Notes: generated from the sequence alone by a model not told the origin. 64,000 bases of DNA from Theropithecus gelada (GCF_003255815.1 NC_037681.1:86407703-86471702), one strand, 5' to 3'. Shown: positions 23,191 to 35,068, counted from the first letter of the stretch. A program made the numbers and translations.

Positions 23191-24508
23191 GGGATGTTTT
23201 CTGCTCGCATTGTACTTCTCTCCTGGCTTCTGTTGACTTCTTTTTGAGGTGCAGCTGATTTTGTCTCCTCTTTGGGAGTTAGTTTCAGCTACCAAGGTGT
23301 CTTTGGTTAGTGTGTCTTGTGATTGTCAGCTGGGTGTGACTGCCCCTAGATTTAGCATCCTCTGCTTTGCCTCTTGCTGCTGTAGACCCTCTGGGACTTA
23401 GCCAGGAACTTCTACTGGAACCTGGATTTATGTGGCCTACTTCCCAGCTTCTGCTATAGGATTATCTTGCCACACACTAGGCAACTTTTTAGCAAATACT
23501 CTCTTACTTTTCAGCTCCCTTCTTCCATGTCCACCACAGGGCTATTCAGGAGCTTCTAGATGTCCCCAGGCCAGGTATATCTCTGCAAACAAGAGAAGGC
23601 TACTTTTGGCCCATCTGCTTGGCATTTCTCTCTGCAAATGCTGTTCTAGGGCTCCCAAACCCAGGGACCACATGTGTGTGCATATGGAGCACAGGAGGGT
23701 GGGACCCATTAAAGCACTAGCCTAAATAGTTTTGTATTCTCCCTCAACCTATCCGGAATTTTTGTCTTCTTATTCTCTTCCAGGGCCATCGCTCAGTAGG
23801 TGAGGAGATAGATGGGTAGAAAGTCTTGCCCCTTCTTCTGCTCAACAGGAGTTGCCCCCACATCCCATCCTCTGTCCTCTCTACACAGTAACTCACAGTA
23901 ATACTCTGTGCTTAGTCCCCTGGGCTTTGTTCTTGATATGTGCAAAGATAATTTTTGAATAGAAATAACATATTCTTCTCTTTAATAAAACTCACTTCTA
24001 AGACAACAGTTTCTCTCTGACTTGAGAAATCTAATATAAAACACAAGGTAAAAAAAAGAATTCTTGGTTCAGGGTTGTGCCTCTACTTTCCCTGAAACAA
24101 CAAAGGCCATTGATTCAGTGGGCAGAGAGCTGCAAGGCAACATGATTTATGGGTAATGAAAAATACATTAGTGTAATAGTTTCAAAAATATGGTAGAAGG
24201 AGTTGGGAACTTCTGGATTAGAAGAAATGGATCAAATGAGGCTGCTTACATGCTGGGGTGGCTGACTCAAAGGAAAATGTAGCTGGATCACCACAGCTGG
24301 ATATCCTTGGGTTATGTGGTTGCCTTTCTCAGCCTCACTGAACAGGGTCAGAAGATGTGAGTCACAAAACCAACTGCAGCAGGAAAGACAAACATGGCAT
24401 CTCATCTCATGGCTGCACAGAGGGGCAACAGAAGCTCCTGGGACTTGTGAATTCTTCTTGCTCAGAAGAATTTCTTCTGGTTTACATGGGGCTACGCCAG
24501 TGAGTTTT
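23191..24508. other. Unassigned stretch
   Basis: No gene or named repeat recognised. The plus frame at 23432-23725 (97 aa) has no domain. Confidence 0.45.
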
Positions 24509-24728
24509 CAGGGGTCAGCAAACTTTCTGTAAAGAGCCAGGTGATAAATATTTTTGACCTTTCATGCCTTGGGGTGTATGTCACAACTACTCACCTCTGC
24601 TACTGTGATGGGAAGGCAGCCATAGGTAATATATAATGGGAAAGTGGGCTGGAGTTCCAATAAAACTTTATTTAGAAAACCAGGTGGTGGGCCAGATTTG
24701 GCCTCAGGGTGGTAGTTTACTGATCCTT
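24509..24728 (+). mobile_element. MER33/MER58-type hAT element
   Basis: Non-autonomous hAT-Charlie element. It opens caggggtcagcaaactttct, has the ccaataaaactttatttaga centre and closes agtttactgatcct, the inverted version of the start. It is about 220 bp, as expected for a short MER element. Confidence 0.75.
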
Positions 24729-24808
24729 AATCTGGAATAAAGTGCTAGGTCAATGTAGAGAAAGAACTACCTGAACTGACTCCTCTATCCTGTGTCTACC
24801 TGTCTGAT

Positions 24809-24842
24809 CCCCTCCCTACCTCCCATTCCCCCCACCACCCCA
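24809..24842 (-). other. G-quadruplex-type motif, minus strand
   Basis: C tracts of 4, 3, 3, 6 and 4 separated by short loops make a minus-strand G3+N1-7 motif. A poly(T) run follows at 24956-24973. Confidence 0.55.
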
Positions 24843-25231
24843 TGCACATCTTCCTCCAATTGTGCATACAGACCAGACCATGTTTTTAACATTAGTATGA
24901 CCCAGCCTTTGGCTTCACTCATCTAGTCTCCAGGATGGAGAAACAGAGGTCCTAATTTTTTTTTTTTTTTTTTAAAGAACACCTGTCAAGCTCAATGACT
25001 GTTATTTACAGAAGTAGTTTAAATTATTTTTTATTTTATTGTTATCTTTTGCCCCTAGGAAATTTCCAGATTGGCTCACATTTTGATTTCCAGGCTTTCT
25101 GGGCAGGGCTGGATGCTTAAGAGGTCAATATGCTGATGAATAGAGAAGACAAAAGGGCCAAGTGAGCAAATGCTCTTAACTGACCACAAACTGCAGGATA
25201 AGTAAGGCATTCTGCCTCTATTTGACAGCAC

Positions 25232-25732
25232 ATAGTAATTTTCTATGACTGCCATAACGCATTACCACACACTTAGTGGATTGAAACAAGGCAAATACAT
25301 TATCTTACAGTCCTGGAAGATAGAAGTCTGGCATAGGTTTTATGGAGCTAAAATCAAGATGTTAGTAAGGCTGTGATTCTTTCTAGAGGCTGTAGGAGAG
25401 AATCTATTTCTTTGCCTTTTCTGGTTTCTAGAGGCTGCCTACATTCCTTGGTTCATAGCCTCCACCTCCATCTTCAGAGCCAGCAACATTGCATCTCTCT
25501 GACCATTCTTTCAATAGCCCTGTCTCTCTCTGACTATAGGTGGGAAAGTTTTCAAAGATTCAGATGATTAGATTGGGCTTACTTGAATAATCCGGGATAA
25601 TCTCCCTATCTCAGCATCCTTAACCTTAATCCCATCTGTAAAGTCTCTTTTGTCATGTAATGTAACATTTTCACAGCTTCCAGGGATTAAGACAAGGAGA
25701 TCTTTGGGGCACCATTATTTTGCCCACCACAG
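25232..25732 (-). mobile_element. MLT1-type MaLR LTR
   Basis: Complete MLT1-like LTR in minus orientation: ttctatgactgccataacgc at the left, then taaaatcaagatgttagtaa and gataatctccctatctcagc, ending ttttgcccaccaca. No interior adjoins it, so it is a solo LTR. The 64-aa frame inside it is incidental. Confidence 0.8.
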
Positions 25733-26241
25733 AGCAGGATCCTGCCTTGTGTTTTTCTCATACTTTCTGGGCACATAGAGGTACTTAATAAATCACTTGC
25801 ATTTACTGGGATCTAAGCCCCTAGGCTAAGGGGAGCTGTTGAGGAGAAGCCCCAGTCTGCTGCGTGAGGAGGGCATGACCTTCCTTGGGGGAAGGGAGGC
25901 TGAGTGGTGTAGGACAAGCACTGAGCTCACAGGCTAAGGACTTGGGCTCTTGTCCCAACTCTGCTGCACATCTCACTTGCTATCTCTGATCCCTCATGTT
26001 ACTGTCTTTAGCATGGGGAATGTAGATTAGGCAGTGGTTTTCCAAAGCTTTTTAAGCACCAGGGGCCTTTCTTCAAGTCAAGCCTATAGAATTCCAGGTA
26101 AGAGTGGAGCTATAGTGTTTGAAGAAGGGGTGAGGCCCAGAGCCTTCCCTGTAGGCCTTTCCCAAGAGCTGCCTGGCAGCTGCAGAGTTACAGTTTCTTT
26201 CCAGGTCTCCTGGAACGCGATTTGGAAATCACTGGACTAGA

Positions 26242-26300
26242 TCAGGGTTGGCTAATTGCAGCCAGCAGGCTAAATCAGGTCTGAGGACTGGTGTTTGATT
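26242..26300 (-). mobile_element. MER33/MER58-type hAT fragment
   Basis: Starts atcagggttggctaattgca and then caggctaaatcagg, the opposite-orientation terminus of the element type at 24509-24728. Truncated after about 60 bases next to a TA run (26315-26331). Confidence 0.5.
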
Positions 26301-26329
26301 CCTGAACTAAGAATTCTATATATATATAT

Positions 26330-26570
26330 AGTTTATTATGGTAAAATACATGTAACAAAAAATTTACCATCTTAACCATTTTTAAGTGTGCAGTTTAGTG
26401 ACATTACATACATTTACTTTGCTGTGTATCCATCACCACTATCCATCTCCAGAACTCTTTTCATGTTGCCTAAGACTCCGCATCCATTAAAAAATTCTCT
26501 AGTTTTCCTTTCCCCGGTCCCTGGAAACCACCATTCTATTTTCTGTCTCTGTGAATTTGACAGAGCTGGG
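26330..26570 (-). mobile_element. Old L1M-type LINE fragment
   Basis: Text tggtaaaatacatgtaacaa, taaccatttttaagtgtgca and ccatcaccactatccatctc is a widespread old L1-associated sequence. Frames at 26388-26624 and 26414-26638 lie across it. Confidence 0.5.
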
Positions 26571-26639
26571 ACCTTCTGTGTGTGTATCAAATTACATCCA
26601 GCACAATGTGTCCTAAGGAAATAGTGGAGGCTGTGCACT

Positions 26640-26975
26640 ACAGTGGCAGTATTGCTTATTTCAGATAAAAATTGGAATCAAAAGTCCAACAAAAGGAGAT
26701 TCTTTGAATCATTTATGCTGTGTCTATAACATGGAATGCTACAAGGCTATTGAAAAGGCATCATAGATAAATATTTGTTGACATCAGAAGATGGATGTGA
26801 TTTATTAAGAAAAATAGATCATAAAGCATATGTCTATATGTGGGTTTTTAAGTTGTTATATACTTGTTTTAATATATAGCTTTAATTAAAATATATACAT
26901 ATAATTCAAAAAAAGATATACATGAAAATATTAACAGTGATTGGCCCTGGGTAGTGGGATCATGGTTGGTTTTCA
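26640..26975 (+). mobile_element. L1M5/L1ME-type 3' end
   Basis: Plus-strand old L1 3' end: cataacatggaatgctacaa, then tatatgtgggtttttaagtt and ttaacagtgattggccctgg. Confidence 0.55.
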
Positions 26976-28964
26976 TTTTCTTTTTACTGACTGAGTTCTT
27001 TTCTTTCTCTTGCAGACTTTGGGCCTTTCCTCTGGGTGTGGGTCTGTTAATCAGAGTTCAGAATCATCTTTCTTTTTTAAACCAAACCCGTCAAGCATTT
27101 TCTTTATTTTCTTCTTTTGGGTGCTTTAAAGCAGAACAAGGATGTTAAGTATCCTTTTTTTAAGACTTTTACAACATTTTTAATTTTTAACAGTTGTTCA
27201 GCCTACCCCTAATTCCACAGAAACTACTTAAAGCAACTCATTTGATTGTATCATCTCACTGCAATTTAGTTTTCATAGAAACAGCTCTGTTTTGGTTCTC
27301 CTATTTCATCATTTTTATGCATCTAAGCAAATTGCATACTTATAATAGCAGGTACACTTGTTATAGACAATTTGGGCCCTTTGTGAGTAAAACTGGTAGA
27401 AGTGGAGGTGCTCAGGAATGATAAGAGCAGCCTACTAGCTATAGGCATTCAGCGTGTCCTGGCATTCATCTGTAGTTTTCAGAGAGGGAATGGGGAGTAT
27501 TTATTGATCTAATGAGTTGGTTAAATGACAGTCAGTTGAGAGGATTTCTACCACATATATTTTCTACCACATTACCTTCATCATATCTTCCACTTCTGCT
27601 CAAATCTGCCACCCTCCCTAGCTGACCTGACTCTGCAGTTTGGGGAACTGATACCCTCAGGCTCATTTCTAATGCGCAAGGGTCTCCTCTCCCAAAATGT
27701 AGAGGATCTCATGCCAGCCATACTCCTGAAGCTAAAATAAGGAGTACGACAAAGGATGAGCTTGTTTGGATAGACTCAGACTTTGGGTTTTTAAGGCCTA
27801 TCACTCTTGATCCCACTGACTTTCTCCCAGCAGCCAACGTTAAGGACCCGTCATTCAGGGGCTGAATGCAGCCATCCCCTGCCTGATCCCTGCTGCTATC
27901 TCATGACCTATGCAGCCTTGTTTTGCCTGAGTTTGCCTTTGAGTCTGGGTTTTCTACATAGGATACTACATAATAGGCCTTCAATAAATACTGATAGACT
28001 ATGGTATGTCTGGGATATTTCTAGAGTTACCTGTAGTTCCTCTGATGATTGTGGAATAAAATCCCTTTCTTAATGTTTTAATTAGTTGTTTATATATTGT
28101 TATTATTATTTATTCCAGACTTCTTGGCACTTTTATATCTTTCTGCTAGCTGGTTGACCTCTTCAAAACCAGCACTGTGATTACATTTTGTAGACCAGTT
28201 TATGAGTCAGTTGGCAGCTGATCAGTTCTTCACTGCCAAATTCACAAATTTTTTTGTTATCACTTGGATGACCCACTGAACTGGATTACATGGGGCTTCA
28301 TAAACAGAATTTTACTAGGAATTCTAAGAGGAGTGGCTCTTGCATGAGAGAAAATATCTCGGGTTTGATCAGTGAAAACTGAATACAGATTCCAAAAATC
28401 TCAACACCTGTGTAAGGTTTAGGTGTTGCATTATAAAAGGTCTTTAGTCTCCAGCTGGAATTCAGGGAATCAACCAAACAACTCCAGAGTTACTGATTAT
28501 TTAGAGTTGTATTATTTATACTTACTCGTCTCCTTATAACTGCATATTGTTTCTTTTCCAGATTGCTGAGTTGAGTAAATATTTTCTTCCATAAGGTAAA
28601 TAAGCATCTCAAGAGCAAGTTACCACATGTTGTATTTCCCTGTTTTCTTTTCTGTAAAATTGTGCAACCAAGAATTATGACCTACTGATATTAGAATAAA
28701 ATTTGCGGACGTTTGACTACATGAGCCAGATGAGTACTTACACCAATGATTCCTGAGTGTTAACCAGTTAACCAGGGCCTCTCTTGCTGCTTCTTAAGAG
28801 ACAGGAACATTTGTGTTAAAATAATGTATTGCTAGGTGTGACTCCAAGAGATCCTAATTTGTATCCTCAGAGGTGTGACTTAGGTGTTTTTATTTGAAAG
28901 ATGCCCTTCATATGATCCTGAAGTGTTCTGTACTTGCTTGTTTTGGTGAAAATTGTTTAATTCA
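26976..28964. other. Mostly unassigned stretch
   Basis: No gene recognised. A weak L2/MIR-tail-like segment (ataataggccttcaataaat, near 27970) is the only repeat hint. Short frames here lack support. Confidence 0.45.
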
Positions 28965-29644
28965 TGTTTTAATATGTTCTTGCATTGCTATGAAGAAATA
29001 CCTGAGGCTGGGTAATTTATATAAAAAAAGAGGTTTAATTGACAATTCTGCAGGATGTACAGGAAGTGTAGCAGCTTCTGCTTCTGGGGAGGCCTCAGGA
29101 AACTTCCAATCATGGCAGAAGACAAAGGGGGAGTGAAGCATCCCATATAAGAGGAGCAAGAGAGAAGCGGGAGGTGCTACACACTTTTAAACAACCAGAT
29201 CTTGAGAGGGCTCTATCACAAAAACAGCACCAAGGGAATGGTGCTTGATATGGTTTTGCCATGTCCCCACCCAAAATTTCATCCTGAATTGTAATCCAAG
29301 TTGTAATCCCTACATGTTGGGGAGGGACTTTGTGGGAGGTGATTAGATCAGGGGGGCGATTCCCATGCACTTCTCTTTTTTGCTGCCATTTGAAGGATGT
29401 GTTTGTTTCCTGAGGCCTCCCCAGCCATGTGGAACTGTGAGTCAATTAAACCTCTTTCCTTTATACATTACCCAGTCTCAGGCAGTTCTTTATAGCAGCA
29501 TGAGAACGTACTAATACAGTGCTAAACCATTCATGAAGGATCCGCCCCCATGATTCAGTCATCTCCCATCAGGCCCCACTTCCAACACTGGGGATTACAA
29601 TTTGACAGGAGATTTGATGGGGACACAGATACAAACTCTATCAT
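28965..29644 (-). mobile_element. MST/THE1-type LTR (3' LTR of MaLR element), interrupted
   Basis: Minus-orientation MaLR LTR. Left part: aaatacctgaggctgggtaa. Right part: ttacaatttgacaggagatt, ending at tatca (29644), where the interior begins. It is split by an unrelated plus-strand MST LTR at 29246-29518. It pairs with the LTR at 31589-32005 to make one complete element. Confidence 0.85.
29246..29518 (+). mobile_element. MST LTR nested inside an MST LTR
   Basis: Runs tgatatggttttgccatgtc to ctaataca on the plus strand. A perfect 5-bp duplication gtgct (29241-29245 and 29519-29523) flanks it. At 273 bp it is shorter than usual for the family, so it carries an internal deletion. It is a solo LTR. 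Confidence 0.88.
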
Positions 29645-29988
29645 TCTGCCCCTGGCCCCTCAAATCTCCTGTCCTTCTTATATTGCAAAATACAGTTATG
29701 CCTTCCCCACAGTCCCCCGAAGTCGTAACTCATTTAGAGCATTAACTCAAAGGTCCTAAGTTCCTAAGTCTCATCTGAAACAAGGTTAGTTCCTTTCACC
29801 TACGAGCCTGTAAAATCAAAACCAAGTTAGTTATTTCTAAGATAAAATGGGGGCACAAACATTGGATAAATATTCCCCTCCCAAAAGGGAGAAATTAGCC
29901 AAAAGAAAGGGGTGACAGGCCCCACAACAGGGGGGCTGTCAACCCCACAGCAGGGCTGTTATGAAATCTAAAGCTTCAAAATAGTTTT

Positions 29989-30293
29989 CTTTTTTTTTTT
30001 TTGAGACGGAGTCTTGCTCTGTCATCCAGGCTGGAGTGCACTGGTGTGATCTTGGCTCACTGAAACCTCTGCCTTGCAGATTCAAGAGATTTTCTTGCCT
30101 CAGCCTCTCAAGTAGCTGGGATTACAGGCACCCACCACCATGCCTGATTAATTTTTCTATTTTTTTTTTTTTTTTTAGAGACAGGGTTTCTCCATATTGG
30201 CTAGGCTGGTCTCAAACTCCTGACCTCAAGTGATCCACCTGCCTTGACCTCCCAAAGTGCAGGGATTATAGGCATAAGCCACTGTGCACAGCC
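29989..30293 (-). mobile_element. Alu inserted in the MaLR interior
   Basis: Minus-strand Alu with an A-rich middle linker expanded to about 18 T. The duplication caaaatagttt (29977-29987 and 30294-30304) marks the site. Being inside the MaLR, it is the younger insertion. Plus-strand frames at 30036-30233 and 30244-30609 derive from it. Confidence 0.93.
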
Positions 30294-30701
30294 CAAAATA
30301 GTTTCTTTTGACTCCATGTCTTACATCCAGGGCACACTGGTGCAAGGAGTGAGCTCCCAAAGCCTTGGGCAGCTTTTCCCCTGTGGACTTTTCAGGGTTC
30401 AGCCCCTATGGCTGCTCTCATGGGCTGGTGTTGAGTGCCTGTGGCTTTTCCAGGCTGAGGGCACAAGCTGCTGGTGGATCTATTATTCTGGGGTCTGGAG
30501 GACAGTGGCCCTCTTAAGTTTTACTAGGCTGTGCCCCAGTGGGGACTTTGTGTGGGGGCTCCAACCCCACATTTCCCCTGTACACTGCCCTAGTAGATGT
30601 CCTCCATGAGGGCTCCACCCCTGCAACAGGCTTCTGCCTAGACACCCAGGCTTTTCTATACATCTTCTGAAATTTAGGTAGACGCTCCCAAGCCTCAACT
30701 C

Positions 30702-31541
30702 TTATACTCTGTGCACCTGCAGATGTAACATCACGTGGAAGCTGCCAAGGCTTATGGCTTGGACTCTCTGAAGCAGCAGCCTGAACTGTATTTGGGTCCC
30801 TTTGAGCCATGGCTGGAGCTGGAGCAGTTGGGATGCAGGGACCAGTGTCCCAAGGCTATGCAGAGCAGCAGGGCCTTGGGCCTGGCCCATGAAACCAGTC
30901 AGTCCTCCTAAGCTTCTGGGCCTGTGATGAAAGGGGCTGTTGCAAAGTTCTCTGAAATGCCTTTTTCCCCCACTGTCTTGGCTATTAGCACCTGGCTCTT
31001 TTTTACTTATGCAAATTTCTGCAGTCTGCTTGAATTTCTCTCCTGAAATTGGCCTTTTCTTTTTTACCACATGGCCAGGCTGCAAATATTCTAAACTTTT
31101 ATGCTCTGCTTCCCCTTTAAATATAAGTTCCAACTTTAGGTCATTTCCTTGCTCATGCACATAAGCCTAGATTGTTAGAAGCAGCCAGGCCAAATCTTGA
31201 ATGCTTTGCTGCTTAGAAATTTCTTTTGCCAGATACCCTAAATCATCACTCTCAAGTTCAAAGTTCCACAAATCTAGAGGGCAGGGGCACAATGCTGCCA
31301 AGTTCTTTGCTAAGGCATAACAAAAGTGAATTTTGCTTCAGTTCCCAATAAGTTTCTCATCTCCATCTGTGACCTCATCAGACTGGCTTTTTTTGTCCAT
31401 ATCACTATCAGCATTTTGGTCACAATCACTTAACCAGTCTGTAGGAAATTCCAAACTTTTGGTTATCTTCTTGTCTTCTTCTGAGTCCTCTAAACTCTTC
31501 CAACCTCCACCTGTTACCCATTTCCAAAGTCGCTTCCACAT
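30702..31541 (-). pseudogene. MaLR gag-like gene remnant
   Basis: Two minus-strand open pieces in the interior: 31541-31338 (67 codons, beginning MWKRLWKW) and 31160-30702 (152 codons, containing LKLELIFKGEAEHKSLEY). Both fit the gag-like reading frame known from THE1/MST elements and lie in the right order just downstream of the 5' LTR. The frame is interrupted between them and ends early, so no intact product is possible. This is an old, host-resident retroelement. Confidence 0.7.
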
Positions 31542-31588
31542 TTCCAGGTATGTTTATGGCAATGCCCCACTCCTTGGTACCAATTTTC

Positions 31589-32005
31589 TGTATTATTCCA
31601 TTCTTGCATTGCTATTAAGAAATACCTAAGACTGAGTATTGTATAAGACAGGAGGTTTAATTGGCTCATGGTTCCATAGGCTGTACCGGAAGCATAATGT
31701 TGGCATCTGCTTGGCTTCTGGGGAGCCCTTCAGAAACTTACAATCATGGTGGAAGGCAAAGGAGGAGAAAGGCATCTCATATTGGGGAGCAGGAACAAGA
31801 GAGAGCAAGGGGGAGGTGTTACACACTTTTAAACAACCAGATCTTGTGAAAACTCTGTCACAAGAACAACATCAAGGGGATGGTACTAAACCATTCATGG
31901 AGGATCCACCCCATGATCCAGTCATCTCCCACCAGGCCCCACCTGCAATATTGGGGATTGCAATTTGGCATGAGATTTGGTGGAGGCACAGATCCAAATC
32001 ATATC
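31589..32005 (-). mobile_element. MST/THE1-type LTR (5' LTR of MaLR element)
   Basis: Complete minus-orientation LTR from tgtattattccattcttgca to aaatcatatca. Its text closely parallels the LTR at 28965-29644. Plus frames across it (31639-32106 and 31661-31849) are antisense LTR and not genes. Confidence 0.88.
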
Positions 32006-32389
32006 AATTAATATACATTTTTACTTTTTCTTCATCATCACAATGTTCTAGTTTCCTTTTTGAGATCATTTTTTACTATATGCAACTTTATTGTTTAAAG
32101 TTATAGAGTCACTATGTAGTTGAAGACTGGAAACTATAAAATAAATTGAAATGGGCATGCTAAGGTGTCAGCTATGTTTCCTTATTAGATAAATAAGTTC
32201 TATTCAACTACTGGTCTTTTAATACCCAAAATTCAAATTCATGGAACAGCATACTTGAGAATTACCCAATAGGTTGATAAGGAATATTTGAAATTAAGAT
32301 TGTTAAATCCACAAATGCCAAATATTTGTGTCATTATTTAGTTATTGTTCTGCCTGTTTCTTTTTTAAAAAAATGAATCTATTGAGTTG

Positions 32390-32930
32390 TATAGAGATGA
32401 CAATATGATTACAGAGTGGAACAAGTAGATGAGAATAATACTAGGTACTACACTGAGCCAACAGCTTCTTGAGGCATCAACTGATTTCCAATCTGTAAAT
32501 GATATTCTTGTGGAAAAACTGGAGAAATTGGAAGTGTGGGATTGTTCAGCTAGGCAGATGTATAGAAGGTAGAAGAATCTGAAAGACAGATGGCGGATGG
32601 ATCAATACAATAAATGAAGCCTCCAGAGGCATGCTGCAGAAATTAGACCAGACCTTCCCATATTTTTGTATGAATTCCGTATTTGAGCATGACACAAAAC
32701 TGGGAAGACTAGCAAATATTTAAGATGATAGAATGTGGGACAAATGATCTTAACAGGCTGGATCCAGGAGTTGAATGTTAAAAAAAAAAAATCACATTGA
32801 TAGTAATAAAGGCAAAGTCCTACATTTATATTATCAAAACCAACCAACTGATCAACAAATGATACAAGCATGGAGTGTGGAGGAGTGGCTTAACAGAATT
32901 TCTTTTGGAAAGGATTTGGAAAGGAAAGGA
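32390..32930 (+). mobile_element. Old retroelement fragment, CR1/L3-like
   Basis: The order of clauses (actacactgagccaacagct, atgaagcctccagaggcatg, gacacaaaactgggaagact) matches a known old mammalian repeat. CR1/L3 is my best guess. An A-run is at 32779-32790. Confidence 0.4.
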
Positions 32931-32934
32931 TTTA

Positions 32935-32998
32935 ATTCACTCATTCATTCAGCCAATACTTATTCACCACTTCCTATGTGTCAGACACTATTCTAGAG
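32935..32998 (-). mobile_element. L2 LINE, left part
   Basis: Reverse L2 3' end: ttcattcagccaatacttat and ctatgtgtcagacactattc. It continues at 33311 after a hAT insertion. Confidence 0.65.
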
Positions 32999-33310
32999 GT
33001 GCATTCTCCAATAAGGGAGTTACAGTTGAACATTTGAAGTGCTATAGAACATTTACAATGTGGCTAGTTCAAATTGTAGGTGCTATAAGTATAAAATACA
33101 CATTGCATTTCTGAGGCTTGATATGAAGAGAACATAGAATATATCATTAATTTTTTTATAATTACATGTTGAAGTAATTATTTTGAATATATTGGCTATA
33201 ATATAAATAGTGAAATATATTTCATGTGTTTCTCTTTTTCTTTAATGTGCCTACTAGGAAATTTAAAATTGCATATATAGCTCACATTACGTTTCTGTTG
33301 AGCAGTGCTC
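32999..33310 (-). mobile_element. hAT-type MITE inserted in L2
   Basis: A 312-bp AT-rich non-autonomous element. Its ends are inverted copies: left gtgcattctccaataaggga, right (reverse complement) gagcactgctcaacagaaac. Eight-base flanks ttctagag (32991-32998) and ctctagac (33311-33318) look like a decayed 8-bp duplication, as hAT elements make. Family name not known to me. Confidence 0.55.
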
Positions 33311-33318
33311 CTCTAGAC

Positions 33319-33990
33319 TCTGAGTACACATAATTGAATAAAACAGACAAGGTTTCTGTCTTCTTTTATTCATTCAGCTAATATTTATTGAGCACCTATT
33401 AGGTGTCAGGCACCATTCTTTTAGGGTGATACATTCCAACAGGAGGAAAATAAATCATAAATAGTAGCCAAATAAATAAAAAAGATCTTTTCACTTAGTA
33501 TGCAGTGAAGTGATAAAAATACAACAGAGTGGTTGTGGGGAGGGACAGTCATTTATATTGTGAGGTTGGGAAAAGTCTCACTGTAAAGGTGCCATTTGAG
33601 CTGAGACCTGAGTCACCAAGAAGGAGCCACACATTAAGAAAACTGGGGTGAGAGCCTTGTACTCACAGGAAACACCAAGTACAAAGGTCCTAAGGTAGGA
33701 ACAGTGACAGGGCCAGTAGTCTGGGGGCATTACAGGCTGTAGCAAGGAGTTTGGCTTTTATTTTAAGGCAATGTGAAGTCATTGGAGGCTATAAATCAGG
33801 TGAGTGACAGGATCAAATGTAAATTTTTAAAAGATTATTCTGTTTAAAAAGGGAAAAGTAGAAGCAAGGGTGCCAGTATTTTAGGCAGGAAGTGATGGTG
33901 ACCTGGAGTAGGATGACAATAATGAAGTTAGCAAGAATCCAAGGACTCATAGTGTTTTGGGAGGTAGGGGCACTGAGCTTTATTGAAGGT
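33319..33990 (-). mobile_element. L2-like LINE, right part
   Basis: Includes attgagcacctattaggtgt (33388), then gccatttgagctgagacctg (33590) and caaaggtcctaaggtaggaa (33682). The first part is reverse L2 3' end; the longer remainder belongs to the repeat type also seen near 16 and 62 kb. Confidence 0.5.
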
Positions 33991-34859
33991 TTGATGTGGT
34001 GTGTGGGGAATGAAGCAATCAGGTGCAAATGTAGCATTCCTCAGAGTGTGGTGTCACTGCCAGAAACAAAGAAGAGCCACCCAACTCCAAAGGCCAATGT
34101 GATCTGATGCTGTTCTGGTAGGGTTACCCTTCCCGAGGCTTGGGGACTTCATATCATGCATAGGAGCAATAGCTAAAGAAAAGACTTATTAACTACGGGA
34201 GTGCATACCGAAGGATGCATGTGGGGCTCTGCATTTCATTTTTGGTGAGGACCCAAAGGAAGGAGAAATAGGAAGGCAGATTTGGTCTTCTTCCCTATTG
34301 TTCAAATATGACTGGGCTGACTCCTGGAGTGATCTCCATGTCACAGGAGGCATTCAAACGAGAACCAGATTAGAGGCCACCAACTGGAGGTCTGTGAGCT
34401 ACATCTGGCTCATCAATTGTTTTCTTTGACTTTCACATTTTTTCCCCCACTCCTTAATTATTCAACAAATTGTCAGCCTTTCAAAAAATTAGCTTAAGAA
34501 TTCCGGGATTCTTGTTTCTGTTGAGCAAGAGGGAAGGTCTGACCGCTTCAGACCCACCTTCCTGCACTGTACCCGTTGGTCAGGTGTGAGAAGCGTCTGT
34601 GTCCCTCGGGGAGAAAAACCTTCTTTGGTTTCCTCTGTTCTCGCCTGGTCCCATTCATTCTTTTGACCCTGTAGGCATTGAGTTTATGACTCCTAGACTT
34701 TTTAGGAATGTCACAGAGAATATTCTAATTGTCTCTGGGAATTGGACAAGAAAGTCAGGATTTTTATTGCTAAAATTGAGATTTTTTATTTTCTTGACCG
34801 ATACTTCGAGAACGGAAGCTCTCATTTATTCTAGGATCTTTCCACCACCAGCCTGTTCT
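33991..34859. other. Unassigned stretch
   Basis: No repeat or gene recognised. The 147-aa plus frame at 34599-35042 runs into the MIR at its 3' end and has no domain. Confidence 0.45.
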
Positions 34860-34861
34860 GG

Positions 34862-35068
34862 GGTCATGCATGCTATGGTATGGATGGTGGTTTTGAATGC
34901 AGGCTTTGAAGTCAGTCTTATCTTAGTTCCAATCCCAACACCAGACAGTTACTCTATAACCTCTGTAGGCCTTGTTATTATCATCTGTAAAATTGATTTA
35001 AACATTTTAGTACCTTCCCCAGAGAGTTGCTGTGACTATTAAATGAAATAATGTATTTAAAAAACCTA
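34862..35068 (+). mobile_element. MIR SINE, left part
   Basis: Plus-strand MIR: gtggttttgaatgcaggctt, ccttgttattatcatctgta, then gctgtgactattaaatgaaa. It is interrupted by an L1 3' end and resumes at 35437. Confidence 0.7.

Larger units (their letters stand above)
29645..31588 (-). mobile_element. MaLR (THE1/MST) internal region
   Basis: About 1.6 kb of MaLR interior plus an inserted Alu, lying between two LTRs of the same orientation. Next to the 5' LTR (right side) the sequence ttggtaccaaggagtggggc, read on the minus strand, sits where a primer-binding site is expected. MaLR interiors carry only a gag-like gene and no pol, and I see no pol-like frame here. Confidence 0.8.

Noticed and set aside
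22830..23258. 142-aa plus-strand open frame
   Set aside because: It is the antisense frame of a complete minus-strand Alu with its T-tract; the protein is typical Alu-derived text.
31639..32106. 155-aa plus-strand frame
   Set aside because: Antisense to the 5' LTR of the MaLR element; ends in AT-rich flank.
34599..35042. 147-aa plus-strand frame
   Set aside because: The 3' third is MIR and the rest has no domain or splice context; chance frame.
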